A stretch of DNA of 8,617 bases from DAOMOP01 sp035444405 (GCA_035444405.1 DAOMOP010000172.1:1-8617); one strand, 5' to 3'; positions 1 through 6,007 are shown, counted from the stretch's first letter. Numbers and translations: made by a program. Notes: generated by a model not told the origin, from the sequence alone.

Positions 1-906
1 GATCTCGCGGCTTTCGAGGCGCACCACACTGCCCGGCGGGTGATCGCCGAGCGCCTGCTTCAGCGCGGCGACGAGCGCCGGGTCGTAGCGGCCGTCGGCG
101 TCGGCATAGAGCTCGGCCACCGCGTCGGCGGCCAGGCGCCGTTCGCGATAAGGGCGCATCCGCAGCATCGCCGACAAGGCATCGGCGAGCGCGAGGATGC
201 GACCACCGAGCGGCTGCGCATCGCCGCGCGAGCCGCTCGGGTAGCCGCTGCCGTCGAGATATTCGTGATGTCTGGCCACGGCATCGAGCCAGAGGGCGTC
301 GGTGACACCGAGTTCGCTCAAGAGCTCACGCCCGGCCTCGGGGTGGTGCAGCACGGCCTCGCGCTGCGCTTCGGACAGCATCTCGACGCTGTCGAAGGCG
401 CTGCGGTGCGCGAGCATCGCCACATCGTGCGTGATGCCGGCGCAGGCGAGCGAATGCCGTGCGGCCGCGTCGAGTCCGACCGCGTGCGCGAGCCGCGCCG
501 CGACCAGCGCCGCCATCAGGTGGTGCAGCACGTCGTAGTTGTAGTGCGTGTTCAGGTGGGGCATTGCAAAGGCGGCGTCGGGGTCGTCGTCGGCCGCATC
601 GAGCATGTCACGCACGAGGTTGTCTACGCGTCTCACCCAGAACTCGCGCGAGGACGGGGCGCCGAACTCGGCGAGAAGCCGCGCGAGCCGCGCCGCGATG
701 CCGTCCATGCGACGGAACGCGGACATGCCCGCACTCGGCTCGCCCTCGATGCGGCGGAACGCGGTCTCGATCAGGCGCTGCGCCAAGGCCGCGCTCGGGA
801 CGCGCTGTCCGCGGGCGAGCAGCAGCTTGCCCTCGGCACTGTAGACGTCGAAGCGCAGCGCGCGTCCCGCGCAGACGTCGCTCCCCGACAACGGGACGAG
901 TCTCAC
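1..906 (-). CDS. HD-GYP domain protein, C-terminus cut by window edge
   Basis: Probable cytoplasmic cyclic-di-GMP phosphodiesterase or c-di-GMP-responsive regulator; 302 codons are visible. Residues 1-40 form a short N-terminal segment (RLVPLSG...FDVYSAEGKLLLARG). Residues 41-120 look helical. The HD-GYP domain follows: THDVAML with H160-D161, then HHP near residue 193, HHEYLDGSGYP at 213-223, ALADALSAM near 240 and RPYRERR soon after. The usual HDIGK motif is HDVAM here, so the conserved glycine and lysine are missing while the HD metal ligands and the GYP signature remain. No membrane segment or sensor domain is seen. The GTG start at 904-906 was chosen because GAAGG lies eight bases upstream, no ATG exists in this frame and a stop occurs at 1069-1071. 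The start overlaps the TGA of the small upstream ORF as GTGA, which suggests coupled translation. Enzymatic activity is inferred from the family. Confidence 0.88.
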   Translation of the reverse strand, partial: MRLVPLSGSDVCAGRALRFDVYSAEGKLLLARGQRVPSAALAQRLIETAFRRIEGEPSAGMSAFRRMDGIAARLARLLAEFGAPSSREFWVRRVDNLVRDMLDAADDDPDAAFAMPHLNTHYNYDVLHHLMAALVAARLAHAVGLDAAARHSLACAGITHDVAMLAHRSAFDSVEMLSEAQREAVLHHPEAGRELLSELGVTDALWLDAVARHHEYLDGSGYPSGSRGDAQPLGGRILALADALSAMLRMRPYRERRLAADAVAELYADADGRYDPALVAALKQALGDHPPGSVVRLESREI

Positions 907-1067
907 GGACGGGGCCTTCGCACGAGCATCGAACACACGATGTCGATCGGCATAAACGCCGGCCGGCCCAAGGGCTTTGCCGCGCGTGTGTGCGCAATGC
1001 CCCGCGTGCGACCGGTACCCGGCAGGGCGGCGTCGGACAGGCGTGGTGCCGGTGTGTGCTCGTCCAT
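903..1067 (-). CDS. possible 54-codon leader ORF coupled to the HD-GYP gene
   Basis: An ATG-initiated frame encoding 54 residues, beginning MDEHTPAPRLSDAALPG and ending MLVRRPRP. A GGGAG ribosome-binding site lies six bases before the ATG. Its TGA stop overlaps the GTG start of the HD-GYP gene by four bases (GTGA), the classic arrangement for translational coupling. The product is rich in Arg, Pro and Ala, has no signal peptide, no membrane segment and no domain I recognise. It may be a small protein, a leader peptide that controls the downstream start, or a chance frame in high-GC DNA. A frameshift joining it to the HD-GYP gene is also possible but is not favoured, because the downstream gene has its own ribosome-binding site. 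Confidence 0.35.
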   Translation of the reverse strand: MDEHTPAPRLSDAALPGTGRTRGIAHTRAAKPLGRPAFMPIDIVCSMLVRRPRP

Positions 1068-1184
1068 GTCATGCTCCCGTCCGATTGCGGCGGAGGGAGC
1101 ACCAGACAGGCACATCGAAGGCACCCGCCGATGGCGGCGTGCGGCGACTGGCGGCCCCTCGGCCATGGGGCCCGTGGGCCCGTT

Positions 1185-1233
1185 AGGCAGGTGACTTTGC
1201 GCCCCCGCGCTTTCGCTGCGGGGTTGCCTTTTT
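1185..1233 (+). terminator. orphan intrinsic-terminator-like hairpin
   Basis: An inner stem CCCCGC (1203-1208) pairs with GCGGGG (1218-1223). An outer helix AGGCA (1185-1189) pairs with TGCCT (1225-1229). A run of five T follows at 1229-1233. The arrangement reads as a terminator only on the plus strand, yet no plus-strand gene ends here. It could close a small RNA, attenuate a long bfr leader, or be fortuitous. Confidence 0.4.
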
Positions 1234-1253
1234 CAGATTTGCCATCTTATACG
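1224..1253 (+). promoter_or_regulatory. weak sigma70-like promoter upstream of bfr
   Basis: TTGCCT at 1224-1229 and TATACG at 1248-1253 are separated by 18 bases. Each matches four of six consensus positions. It points toward bfr and overlaps the 3' side of the terminator-like hairpin. If used, it gives bfr a leader of a little over 200 bases. Confidence 0.3.
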
Positions 1254-1377
1254 AGTTTTCCGCGCTGCATCATGCCACAGCCGCTCCGCAGCGAACCATG
1301 GTCGCATGAATCAACCATAGGCAACGGTGGCGCCGTATGCAAATGCGGGTTGCGATCGGGAGGCGCAGAAAATTGCG

Positions 1378-1421
1378 GAACGCGAAGCGTTCTCAGGGTG
1401 GCGAAGTCATTCGCCTATAGT
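1378..1421 (+). promoter_or_regulatory. bfr promoter with two palindromic operator candidates
   Basis: A -10 box TATAGT lies at 1416-1421 (five of six consensus positions), about 60 bases before the bfr start. No good -35 box is present at the right distance; the best is TCAGGG at 1393-1398. Instead there is a perfect inverted repeat GAACGC-GAA-GCGTTC at 1378-1392, immediately upstream of the -35 position. A second, GGCGAA-GTCA-TTCGCC at 1400-1415, fills the spacer and abuts the -10. Their centres are about 22 bases apart, roughly two helical turns. A poor -35 with an upstream palindrome suits activator control, and the spacer palindrome suits repression or MerR-type distortion. I do not recognise either as a Fur, IscR or OxyR site. 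Confidence 0.5.
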
Positions 1422-1481
1422 GAAGACTGGATTGAGGGCGTCGAACATGTCCGGGCGCCCGCTGGCCGCAAGGAGAAGAAG

Positions 1482-1949
1482 ATGCAAGGTGACAAGAAGG
1501 CAATCCAATACCTCAACAGACAATTGACGATCGAACTGACGGCGATCAACCAGTATTTCCTGCACGCCCGCATGTACAAGAACTGGGGGCTGGAGGAGAT
1601 CGGCGAGCACGAGTACAAGGAGTCGATCGACGAGATGAAGCACGCCGACAAGCTGATCGAGCGCGTGCTGTTTCTCGAAGGCCTCCCGAATCTGCAGAAT
1701 CTGGACAAGCTGCTGATCGGCGAGGACGTGCCGGAGTGCCTGAAGAACGATCTGACGCTCGAGACCGCCGCCCGTACGCATCTGATCGAGGCGATCGGCT
1801 ACTGCGAGTCGTGCAAGGACTACGTCTCGCGCGAAATCTTCGAGGACATTCTCGAGGACACCGAGGAACACATCGACTACCTGGAGACCCAGATCGAGCT
1901 GATCGACAAGGTCGGCCTGCAGAATTACCTGCAGTCGCAGATGTCGTGA
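1482..1949 (+). CDS. bfr: bacterioferritin
   Basis: Iron-storage protein of the 24-subunit haem-containing ferritin family, cytoplasmic; it oxidises Fe2+ at a di-iron site and stores ferric mineral. The 155-residue product matches the usual length of about 158 and reads as Bfr from end to end: NQYFLHARM at 23-31, SIDEMKHAD at 48-56, LFLEGLPNLQ near 63-72, DYVSRE at 113-118, GLQNYLQSQM at the end. The haem-ligand Met52 is present, as are ferroxidase residues E18, E51, H54, E94 and H130. The position equivalent to E127 is threonine (sequence EDTEEH), so one canonical di-iron ligand is substituted. Three cysteines are present, C86, C108 and C111, the last two as CxxC. The ATG at 1482 follows AAGGAG (1470-1475) by six bases; the frame is open far upstream but that stretch is not protein-like. 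It faces alx convergently. Confidence 0.96.
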   Translation: MQGDKKAIQYLNRQLTIELTAINQYFLHARMYKNWGLEEIGEHEYKESIDEMKHADKLIERVLFLEGLPNLQNLDKLLIGEDVPECLKNDLTLETAARTHLIEAIGYCESCKDYVSREIFEDILEDTEEHIDYLETQIELIDKVGLQNYLQSQMS

Positions 1950-1954
1950 TGCCG

Positions 1955-2009
1955 GCAGCGGCGCGCGACGAGCCGCCGTGCGCCGCTGCGGGCTGGCCTC
2001 GCGGCCAGC
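1955..2009. terminator. tandem hairpins between convergent bfr and alx
   Basis: The first hairpin has a perfect 10-base-pair stem, GCAGCGGCGC (1955-1964) with GCGCCGCTGC (1980-1989), starting five bases after the bfr stop. The second has a perfect 7-base-pair stem, GCTGGCC (1992-1998) with GGCCAGC (2003-2009), and a TCGC loop. Neither has a T-run, so they may block 3' decay or act bidirectionally with Rho instead of being standard intrinsic terminators. Confidence 0.5.
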
Positions 2010-2039
2010 GCCGGGTATTGCGTGCGCCGGCGCGGGCCG

Positions 2040-3002
2040 TCATTGGGCGGCCGCCTGCTGTCTGGCCGAGTACCGCCGGCTGGCGAGCACCGCCGCGGCG
2101 AGGATGGCCGCGACGACCGCGAGCGAGACCAGCACCGGAATCTTGAACCAGTCGGCGATCAGCATCTTCGTGCCGATGAACACCAGGATCGCGGCGAGAC
2201 CGTACTTGAGCAGCGCGAAGCGGTCGCCCAGGTCGGCCAGCAGGAAGTACATCGCCCGCAGGCCGAGGATCGCGAACAGGTTCGACGTGAGCACGATGAA
2301 CGGATCGGTCGTGATCGCGAAGATGGCGGGAATGCTGTCGACGGCGAAGATCACGTCCGAGATCTCGACCAGCACGAGCGCGAGCAGCAGCGGCGTGGCC
2401 ATGCGCACGCCGTCGCGCACGACGAAGAAGCGCTCGCCTTCGAGCCGCTCGCTGACCGGGTAGTGGTTGCGGATCCAGCGCACGACCGGGTTCTTCGCGA
2501 GATCCGGCGTGTGCTCGGCGAACCACGCCATCTTGACGCCGGTGACGACCAGGAACGCGCCGAACACGTACAGCAGCCAGTGGAATTCGGTGATCAGCCA
2601 GCTGCCGGTGAGAACCATCACGGTGCGCAGCACGATCGCGCCGATGATGCCGTACAGCAGCACGCGCCGTTGCAGTTCCAGCGGCACGGCGAAGTAGCTG
2701 AAGATCATCATCCAGACGAAGACGTTGTCGACCGCGAGCGATTTCTCGACCAGATAACCGGTCAGGAAGGCGAGCGTCTGCTCGTTCGCGACCGCGCGAC
2801 CGAGCGCGCCGTCGAGATGCCACCACAGGCCGCCGGCGAACAGCGCCGCCACCGACACCCACGCGACCGACCAGCCGGCCGCCTCCTTCAGCGACACGCG
2901 GTGCTGGTGCCCGCCCTTGAACACGAGCAGGTCGATGACCAGCATCGCCACCACGACGGCCGAAAAGGCCGACCACATCCACCACGTACCGATCGATTCC
3001 AC
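2040..3002 (-). CDS. alx: TerC-family integral membrane protein, Alx type
   Basis: Inner-membrane protein closely resembling E. coli Alx, 320 residues here against 321. Alx and other TerC proteins are implicated in Mn2+ export and metal homeostasis. Multiple membrane helices are evident: roughly 9-28, 41-60, 76-107, 115-137, 141-160, 201-221, 225-255 and 267-306. Conserved acidic membrane motifs are present: ID at 23-24, EKSLAVDNVFVW at 86-97 and VEISDVIFAVDSIPAIFA at 212-229 with E213, D216 and D222. A long cytoplasmic loop around 163-200 precedes the second half. The start is GTG at 3000-3002, preceded by GGAG at six bases; the frame continues upstream only because the DNA is GC-rich, and that part overlaps the riboswitch and terminator. 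It stands alone, convergent with bfr. Expression is very likely controlled by the manganese riboswitch in its leader. Confidence 0.95.
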   Translation of the reverse strand: MESIGTWWMWSAFSAVVVAMLVIDLLVFKGGHQHRVSLKEAAGWSVAWVSVAALFAGGLWWHLDGALGRAVANEQTLAFLTGYLVEKSLAVDNVFVWMMIFSYFAVPLELQRRVLLYGIIGAIVLRTVMVLTGSWLITEFHWLLYVFGAFLVVTGVKMAWFAEHTPDLAKNPVVRWIRNHYPVSERLEGERFFVVRDGVRMATPLLLALVLVEISDVIFAVDSIPAIFAITTDPFIVLTSNLFAILGLRAMYFLLADLGDRFALLKYGLAAILVFIGTKMLIADWFKIPVLVSLAVVAAILAAAVLASRRYSARQQAAAQ

Positions 3003-3023
3003 GTTGCGCTCCGCACGGACGAC

Positions 3024-3056
3024 AAAAAAGGCCTGTTCCCGAAGGACACAGGCCTT
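3024..3056 (-). terminator. intrinsic terminator in the alx leader (expression platform)
   Basis: Read on the minus strand, AAGGCCTGT (3056-3048) pairs with ACAGGCCTT (3036-3028). A one-base bulge and three further pairs are capped by a TTCG tetraloop, and six T follow at 3029-3024. It ends about 22 bases before the GTG start and leaves the GGAG ribosome-binding site outside. It is a textbook Rho-independent terminator placed in a leader and not after a gene, which means regulated premature termination. Confidence 0.88.
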
Positions 3057-3077
3057 GCTGCGACGTGCTGTGCATGG

Positions 3078-3197
3078 ACCTTGCCCTTGGGCAAGGTCTC
3101 GCTTGCAACGGAATCGTTGCCTGCAGCACCGGGAGCGCGTCCGCGGACGGGCTTGCCGTGATGACGATGCTGCAACGTGAAAAGCTACTCCCCTTGT
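3078..3197 (-). promoter_or_regulatory. yybP-ykoY manganese riboswitch with competing hairpin
   Basis: Read on the minus strand, the leader contains both conserved core boxes of the yybP-ykoY Mn2+ aptamer: GGGGAGTAGC at 3193-3184 and GAGACCTTGCC at 3100-3090. Helix P1 can form between CAAGG (3196-3192) and CCTTG. A long arm has GCAGCA pairing with TGCTGC, and a short arm is the perfect hairpin GCAACG-ATTC-CGTTGC at 3120-3105. The CCTTG strand also belongs to a stable hairpin, ACCTTGCC-CAAG-GGCAAGGT (3097-3078), that is incompatible with P1. Family knowledge: this aptamer binds Mn2+ and usually turns expression on; it sits before alx in E. coli. Inference: Mn2+ locks P1, frees the GGGCAAGGTC strand, and its AAGGTC part can pair with GGCCTT of the terminator, allowing read-through. 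Confidence 0.88.
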
Positions 3198-3205
3198 TGC
3201 CGGGC

Positions 3206-3233
3206 ATTCTATGCTGCGGCACGATGGCGTCAA
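3206..3233 (-). promoter_or_regulatory. sigma70 promoter for the alx riboswitch transcript
   Basis: Minus-strand -35 TTGACG (3233-3228) and -10 TAGAAT (3211-3206) are 16 bases apart, each with five of six consensus positions. The predicted start, near 3199, falls just before the first aptamer strand, exactly where a riboswitch transcript should begin. Confidence 0.8.
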
Positions 3234-3425
3234 GCGATATTTGAAGGCTTTTCGATCTCCGGTTGTTGCGGAGCGCGGCGTGCCGTGCGGGCAATCGTCC
3301 CCGGCCCGCGATGGTCGGCGGCGAACGCCGGCCGCGCGGCGTCGTGTGAGCCCGGCCGGTCGCCCGCCCGGCGCTTCGAGCGGACGGTCGGTGGCATAAT
3401 CCGCGGCTCTTTGCGGGAGCGTGCG

Positions 3426-4364
3426 ATGTTTCGAGCAATGCGGTGGTGGCTGGTCGCGGCGGCGCTCGCCGTCGCGGTCGTGGCGGCCTGGCAGTTCAAG
3501 CTGCCGGCGCTGGGCTATCACTGGGCGAGCATGAAGTGGCGCGCGGACGAATGGCGCGAGGCGGGCGTCTGGCTTCCGGCCTATCGGGTTGCGATCGACG
3601 CGCATCCGCTCGAGGGTGTGACGCGCAATGCGTCGGGCCTGACCTTCAGTGTCGCGACCGGCACGCTGTTTACGGTGATCAACGCGCCGCCGCAGGTCGT
3701 CGAGCTCACGACCGACGGTCGCGTGCTGCGCCGGATCCCGATCGTCGGTGTCGGCGACCCCGAGGGCATCACGCACGTGCGCGGCGACGTCTTCGTGATT
3801 GCCGATGAGCGCGATCAACAGCTCTACCGGGTGCGCATCGACGACGGCACGCAGCGCGTCGACGTGAGCGGTGCGCCGCGGCTCGGGCTGCGCATCGACA
3901 TGGCCAGGAATCTCGGCTTCGAAGGCGTGTCGTGGGACGACGCCGGCAAGCGCCTCTTCGTGGTCAAGGAAAAGGCGCCGCTGCGCATCTTCGTGATCTC
4001 CGGCCTGCCCGAACTGCTCGACGGGACGGCCCTCGATCTGCAGATCGGCGACTGGAAGTCGCCGTGGGCCTCGACCCTGTTCATGACCGACCTGTCGTCG
4101 CTGACCCTGCACGAGCCCACCGGCAACATGCTGCTCTTGAGCGACGAGTCGGCGGTCATCGTCGAATACACCGCCGACGGGACACCGGTCAGCATGCTGC
4201 CGCTGTGGCGCGGCTGGCACGGCCTGGCGCGCACCGTGCCGCAGGCCGAGGGCATTGCCGTCGGGCCTGACGGCGCGATCTACGTGCTGTCCGAACCGAA
4301 CCTGTTCTACCGGTTCGAGCGCGATACGCCGGCGCGGTGGGCCGAGCGGCGGCCGGGCGGATAG
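3426..4364 (+). CDS. SdiA-regulated (YjiK-like) membrane-anchored propeller protein
   Basis: A 312-residue protein matching the SdiA-regulated family, exemplified by E. coli YjiK. An N-terminal hydrophobic segment at about 6-23 after MFRAMRWW should act as a signal anchor, placing the rest in the periplasm. The remainder has repeated beta-propeller strands: ASGLTFSVATGTLFTVIN, GDPEGITHVRGDVFVIADERDQQLYRV, GFEGVSWDDAGKRLFVVKEK, TGNMLLLSDESAVIVEY, and AEGIAVGPDGAIYVLSEPNLFYRF near the C-terminus. Family role is poorly known; the name reflects regulation of one member by the quorum-sensing regulator SdiA, and no such control can be read here. The ATG at 3426 follows GGGAG (3415-3419) by six bases. 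The frame is open upstream but enters the promoter region. It is divergent from alx and convergent with the CNNM-type gene, so it is monocistronic. Confidence 0.88.
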   Translation: MFRAMRWWLVAAALAVAVVAAWQFKLPALGYHWASMKWRADEWREAGVWLPAYRVAIDAHPLEGVTRNASGLTFSVATGTLFTVINAPPQVVELTTDGRVLRRIPIVGVGDPEGITHVRGDVFVIADERDQQLYRVRIDDGTQRVDVSGAPRLGLRIDMARNLGFEGVSWDDAGKRLFVVKEKAPLRIFVISGLPELLDGTALDLQIGDWKSPWASTLFMTDLSSLTLHEPTGNMLLLSDESAVIVEYTADGTPVSMLPLWRGWHGLARTVPQAEGIAVGPDGAIYVLSEPNLFYRFERDTPARWAERRPGG

Positions 4365-4397
4365 GGGCGCACGCCGATGGACTCGGTGCCCGTCGCG

Positions 4398-4496
4398 GCG
4401 GTCCGACCGCGATGCGGCAGGTGGGCGCCGGGACACGCGAGCGAGGCCGTGCCGACCTCTCGGGCCGGCCGCTCGCCGACCGAAACGGCGGCGGCC
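4398..4496. terminator. hairpins between convergent genes
   Basis: Two GC-rich hairpins occupy the 137-base convergent spacer. A small one is GCGGT-CCG-ACCGC at 4398-4410, with an alternative stem TCGCGG/CCGCGA. A strong one is GGCCGC (4467-4472), a bulged T, CGCCG (4474-4478), loop ACCGAAA, then CGGCG and GCGGCC (4486-4496). No T-run follows on either strand, so assignment as a bidirectional terminator is tentative. Confidence 0.4.
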
Positions 4497-4501
4497 GATA
4501 A

Positions 4502-5836
4502 TCAGTCGCTTGCCGATTCCGGCGGGGTACTGGCGGCCGGGGTGCTGCCCTCGGCCTGCGGCAGCCGCGTGGCGAGCACCTTGTCGATGCGCTTGCCGTC
4601 GAGGTCGACCACCTCGAGGCGCCAGCCCTCCCAGGTCGCGACGTCGCCGGTGGCCGGCAGGCGGCCGAGCAGCCACATCATCATGCCGGACAAGGTGTGG
4701 TAGCGGCCCTTGTCCTCTTCGGGCACGGTCTTGAAGTCCAGCCTGTCCTTCATCTCGACGATCGGGATCAGGCCGTCGAGCAGCCAGGAGCCGTCCTCCC
4801 GCTGAACCGCCCAGACGTCGTCCATGTTCTGCGGCACGAACTCGCCGGTGACGGACTCGATCAGGTCGTGCAGCGTGACCATGCCCTGGATCTCGCCGTA
4901 TTCGTCGATGACGAACACCATGTGGGTGTCCGTTGCACGGAACTGGTCGAGCAGTTCCATGCCCGTCAGCGATTCGGGCACGTAGACCGGCGGCTGCAGA
5001 TCCTGCTCGAGGCTCACCGGCCGGCCGCGGACCGACTGGTTGAAGAGCTGCTTGGTGCCGATCACGCCGAGGATGTCATCCGGGCCGCCCCGGCACACGG
5101 GAAAGCGCGAGTGGGCGCTCTGTGCCACCAGCGCGAGGTTCTCGTCGAGCGGGCGGCAAACGTCCAGCCAGACGATGTCCGAACGCGGCACCATCAGCGA
5201 GCCGATCAGCCGGTCGTCGAGGCGGAACACGTTGCGTACCATTTCGTGCTCGCTCTTCTCGATGATCCCGGCCTCCGAGCCCTCGTCCAGCAGCGCGTGG
5301 ATCTCCTCTTCGGTGACGGTGGGGCCCCGGGTCTCGCGCTGGCCGATGAGGCGCAGCAGCATGACGGTCGAGGCGGACAGCAGGTGCACGAACGGGCGTG
5401 AGACGATCGCCAGCATGTTCATCGGCCGGGCCACCCGTCGCGCGATGCCCTCCGGATCGATCTGGCCCAGCCGCTTGGGCACCAGTTCGCCGACCACGAT
5501 CGACAGGTAGGTGATCACGACCACGACCAGCACCGTGGCGCCGATGTCGCTCGCGCGTTCGGCGGCGCCGAGCGATTGCATCCAGTCGGCCAGCGGCTCG
5601 GCCAGCGCGGCCTCGCCGAAGATGCCGTTGAGGATGCCGATCGAGGTGATGCCGATCTGCACCGTCGACAGGAAACGGTTGGGATCCTCGCCGAGCCGGA
5701 TCGCGACCGCGGCCGCTGCGTCGCCGTCCTCGGCAAGTCGGGCGAGCCGCGCGCGGCGCGCCGTGACGAGGGCTATCTCGGACATCGCGAAGACGCCGTT
5801 GAGCAGGATCAGTGCAGCGAGGATGAGGATTTCCAT
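4502..5836 (-). CDS. CNNM/CorC-HlyC family DUF21-CBS membrane protein
   Basis: A 444-residue inner-membrane protein of the hemolysin/TlyC-CorC group (DUF21, paired CBS, CorC_HlyC). Family members are linked to Mg2+ and Co2+ efflux or homeostasis. The DUF21 domain covers about 1-165: hydrophobic segments at 1-20 (MEILILAALILLNG), about 55-80, 98-116 and 140-165, with the conserved VGELVPKRL at 115-123. A linker TVTEEEIHALLDEGSEAGII (174-193 or so) leads into the CBS pair at about 210-332 (LMVPRSDIVWL; HMVFVIDEYGEIQGMVTLHDLIE). The C-terminal CorC_HlyC domain spans about 345-425. ATG at 5834-5836 is preferred because DUF21 proteins normally begin here; no good ribosome-binding site precedes it, and two ATGs 16 and 17 codons upstream (5882-5887) lack one too. 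Metal specificity cannot be read from sequence. Confidence 0.92.
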   Translation of the reverse strand: MEILILAALILLNGVFAMSEIALVTARRARLARLAEDGDAAAAVAIRLGEDPNRFLSTVQIGITSIGILNGIFGEAALAEPLADWMQSLGAAERASDIGATVLVVVVITYLSIVVGELVPKRLGQIDPEGIARRVARPMNMLAIVSRPFVHLLSASTVMLLRLIGQRETRGPTVTEEEIHALLDEGSEAGIIEKSEHEMVRNVFRLDDRLIGSLMVPRSDIVWLDVCRPLDENLALVAQSAHSRFPVCRGGPDDILGVIGTKQLFNQSVRGRPVSLEQDLQPPVYVPESLTGMELLDQFRATDTHMVFVIDEYGEIQGMVTLHDLIESVTGEFVPQNMDDVWAVQREDGSWLLDGLIPIVEMKDRLDFKTVPEEDKGRYHTLSGMMMWLLGRLPATGDVATWEGWRLEVVDLDGKRIDKVLATRLPQAEGSTPAASTPPESASD

Positions 5837-5979
5837 GATGGAGACGTACGCAGATGGGGCGTCGAGTGGCCTGCCGCCGGGCATCATGCCGCAATCGGTG
5901 CGCGCTGTCAGCCTGGCCGGGACGCACGCGCTCGTGCCAACCGCCCCGGACTTGACTGCGCCTATGCGGAAGCCTGCGC

Positions 5980-6007
5980 TTGACTCGTTCGGGCAATCGC
6001 CTAAGTT
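5980..6007 (+). promoter_or_regulatory. candidate promoter for the lipoprotein gene
   Basis: TTGACT at 5980-5985 and TAAGTT at 6002-6007 are 16 bases apart, within the 238-base divergent spacer. The -35 matches five of six positions, the -10 only three. A second TTGACT lies at 5952-5957. The call is weak. Confidence 0.25.

Larger units (their letters stand above)
1068..1481. other. intergenic region between the HD-GYP and bfr transcription units
   Basis: This 414-base divergent spacer has no convincing gene. The left part (1068-1184) is GC-rich and carries a tandem octamer, GGGCCCGT twice at 1168-1183. The right part (1230-1481) is noticeably more AT-rich, as expected for promoter DNA. It contains a terminator-like hairpin, a weak promoter, a direct repeat AACCAT at 1294-1299 and 1313-1318, and the palindrome-flanked -10 box in front of bfr. 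No clear minus-strand promoter for the HD-GYP gene was found. Confidence 0.7.
3003..3425. other. divergent regulatory region between alx and the YjiK-like gene
   Basis: This 423-base non-coding stretch holds, on the minus strand, the alx promoter, Mn riboswitch and terminator (3024-3233). The remaining part, 3234-3425, has no gene. A -10-like CATAAT lies at 3395-3400, with only a poor -35 match (CGCTTC at 3372-3377), and could start the YjiK-like transcript about 20 bases before its start codon. Confidence 0.7.

Noticed and set aside
40..1194. Long plus-strand open frame of 384 codons
   Set aside because: It is antisense to the HD-GYP gene, whose frame shows clear motifs; the plus frame has low-complexity Arg/Ala/Val composition and no domain.
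459..1949. bfr frame extended upstream to 459
   Set aside because: The upstream residues are Arg-rich noise across the promoter and terminator; the ATG at 1482 has AAGGAG and matches the conserved Bfr N-terminus.
2022..3161. Plus-strand 379-codon ORF
   Set aside because: Antisense shadow of alx with His/Asp/Arg-rich composition and no recognisable domain.
2040..4676. alx frame extended upstream to an 878-codon ORF
   Set aside because: The extension crosses the alx terminator, riboswitch and promoter and lies antisense to the YjiK-like gene; the GTG at 3000-3002 fits Alx length and has GGAG.
4697..5401. Plus-strand 234-codon ORF
   Set aside because: Antisense shadow of the CNNM/CorC-type gene.
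5837..5887. Two upstream ATGs (5882-5887) as the CNNM-type start
   Set aside because: They add a polar 16-17 residue tail not typical of DUF21 proteins and have no ribosome-binding site.
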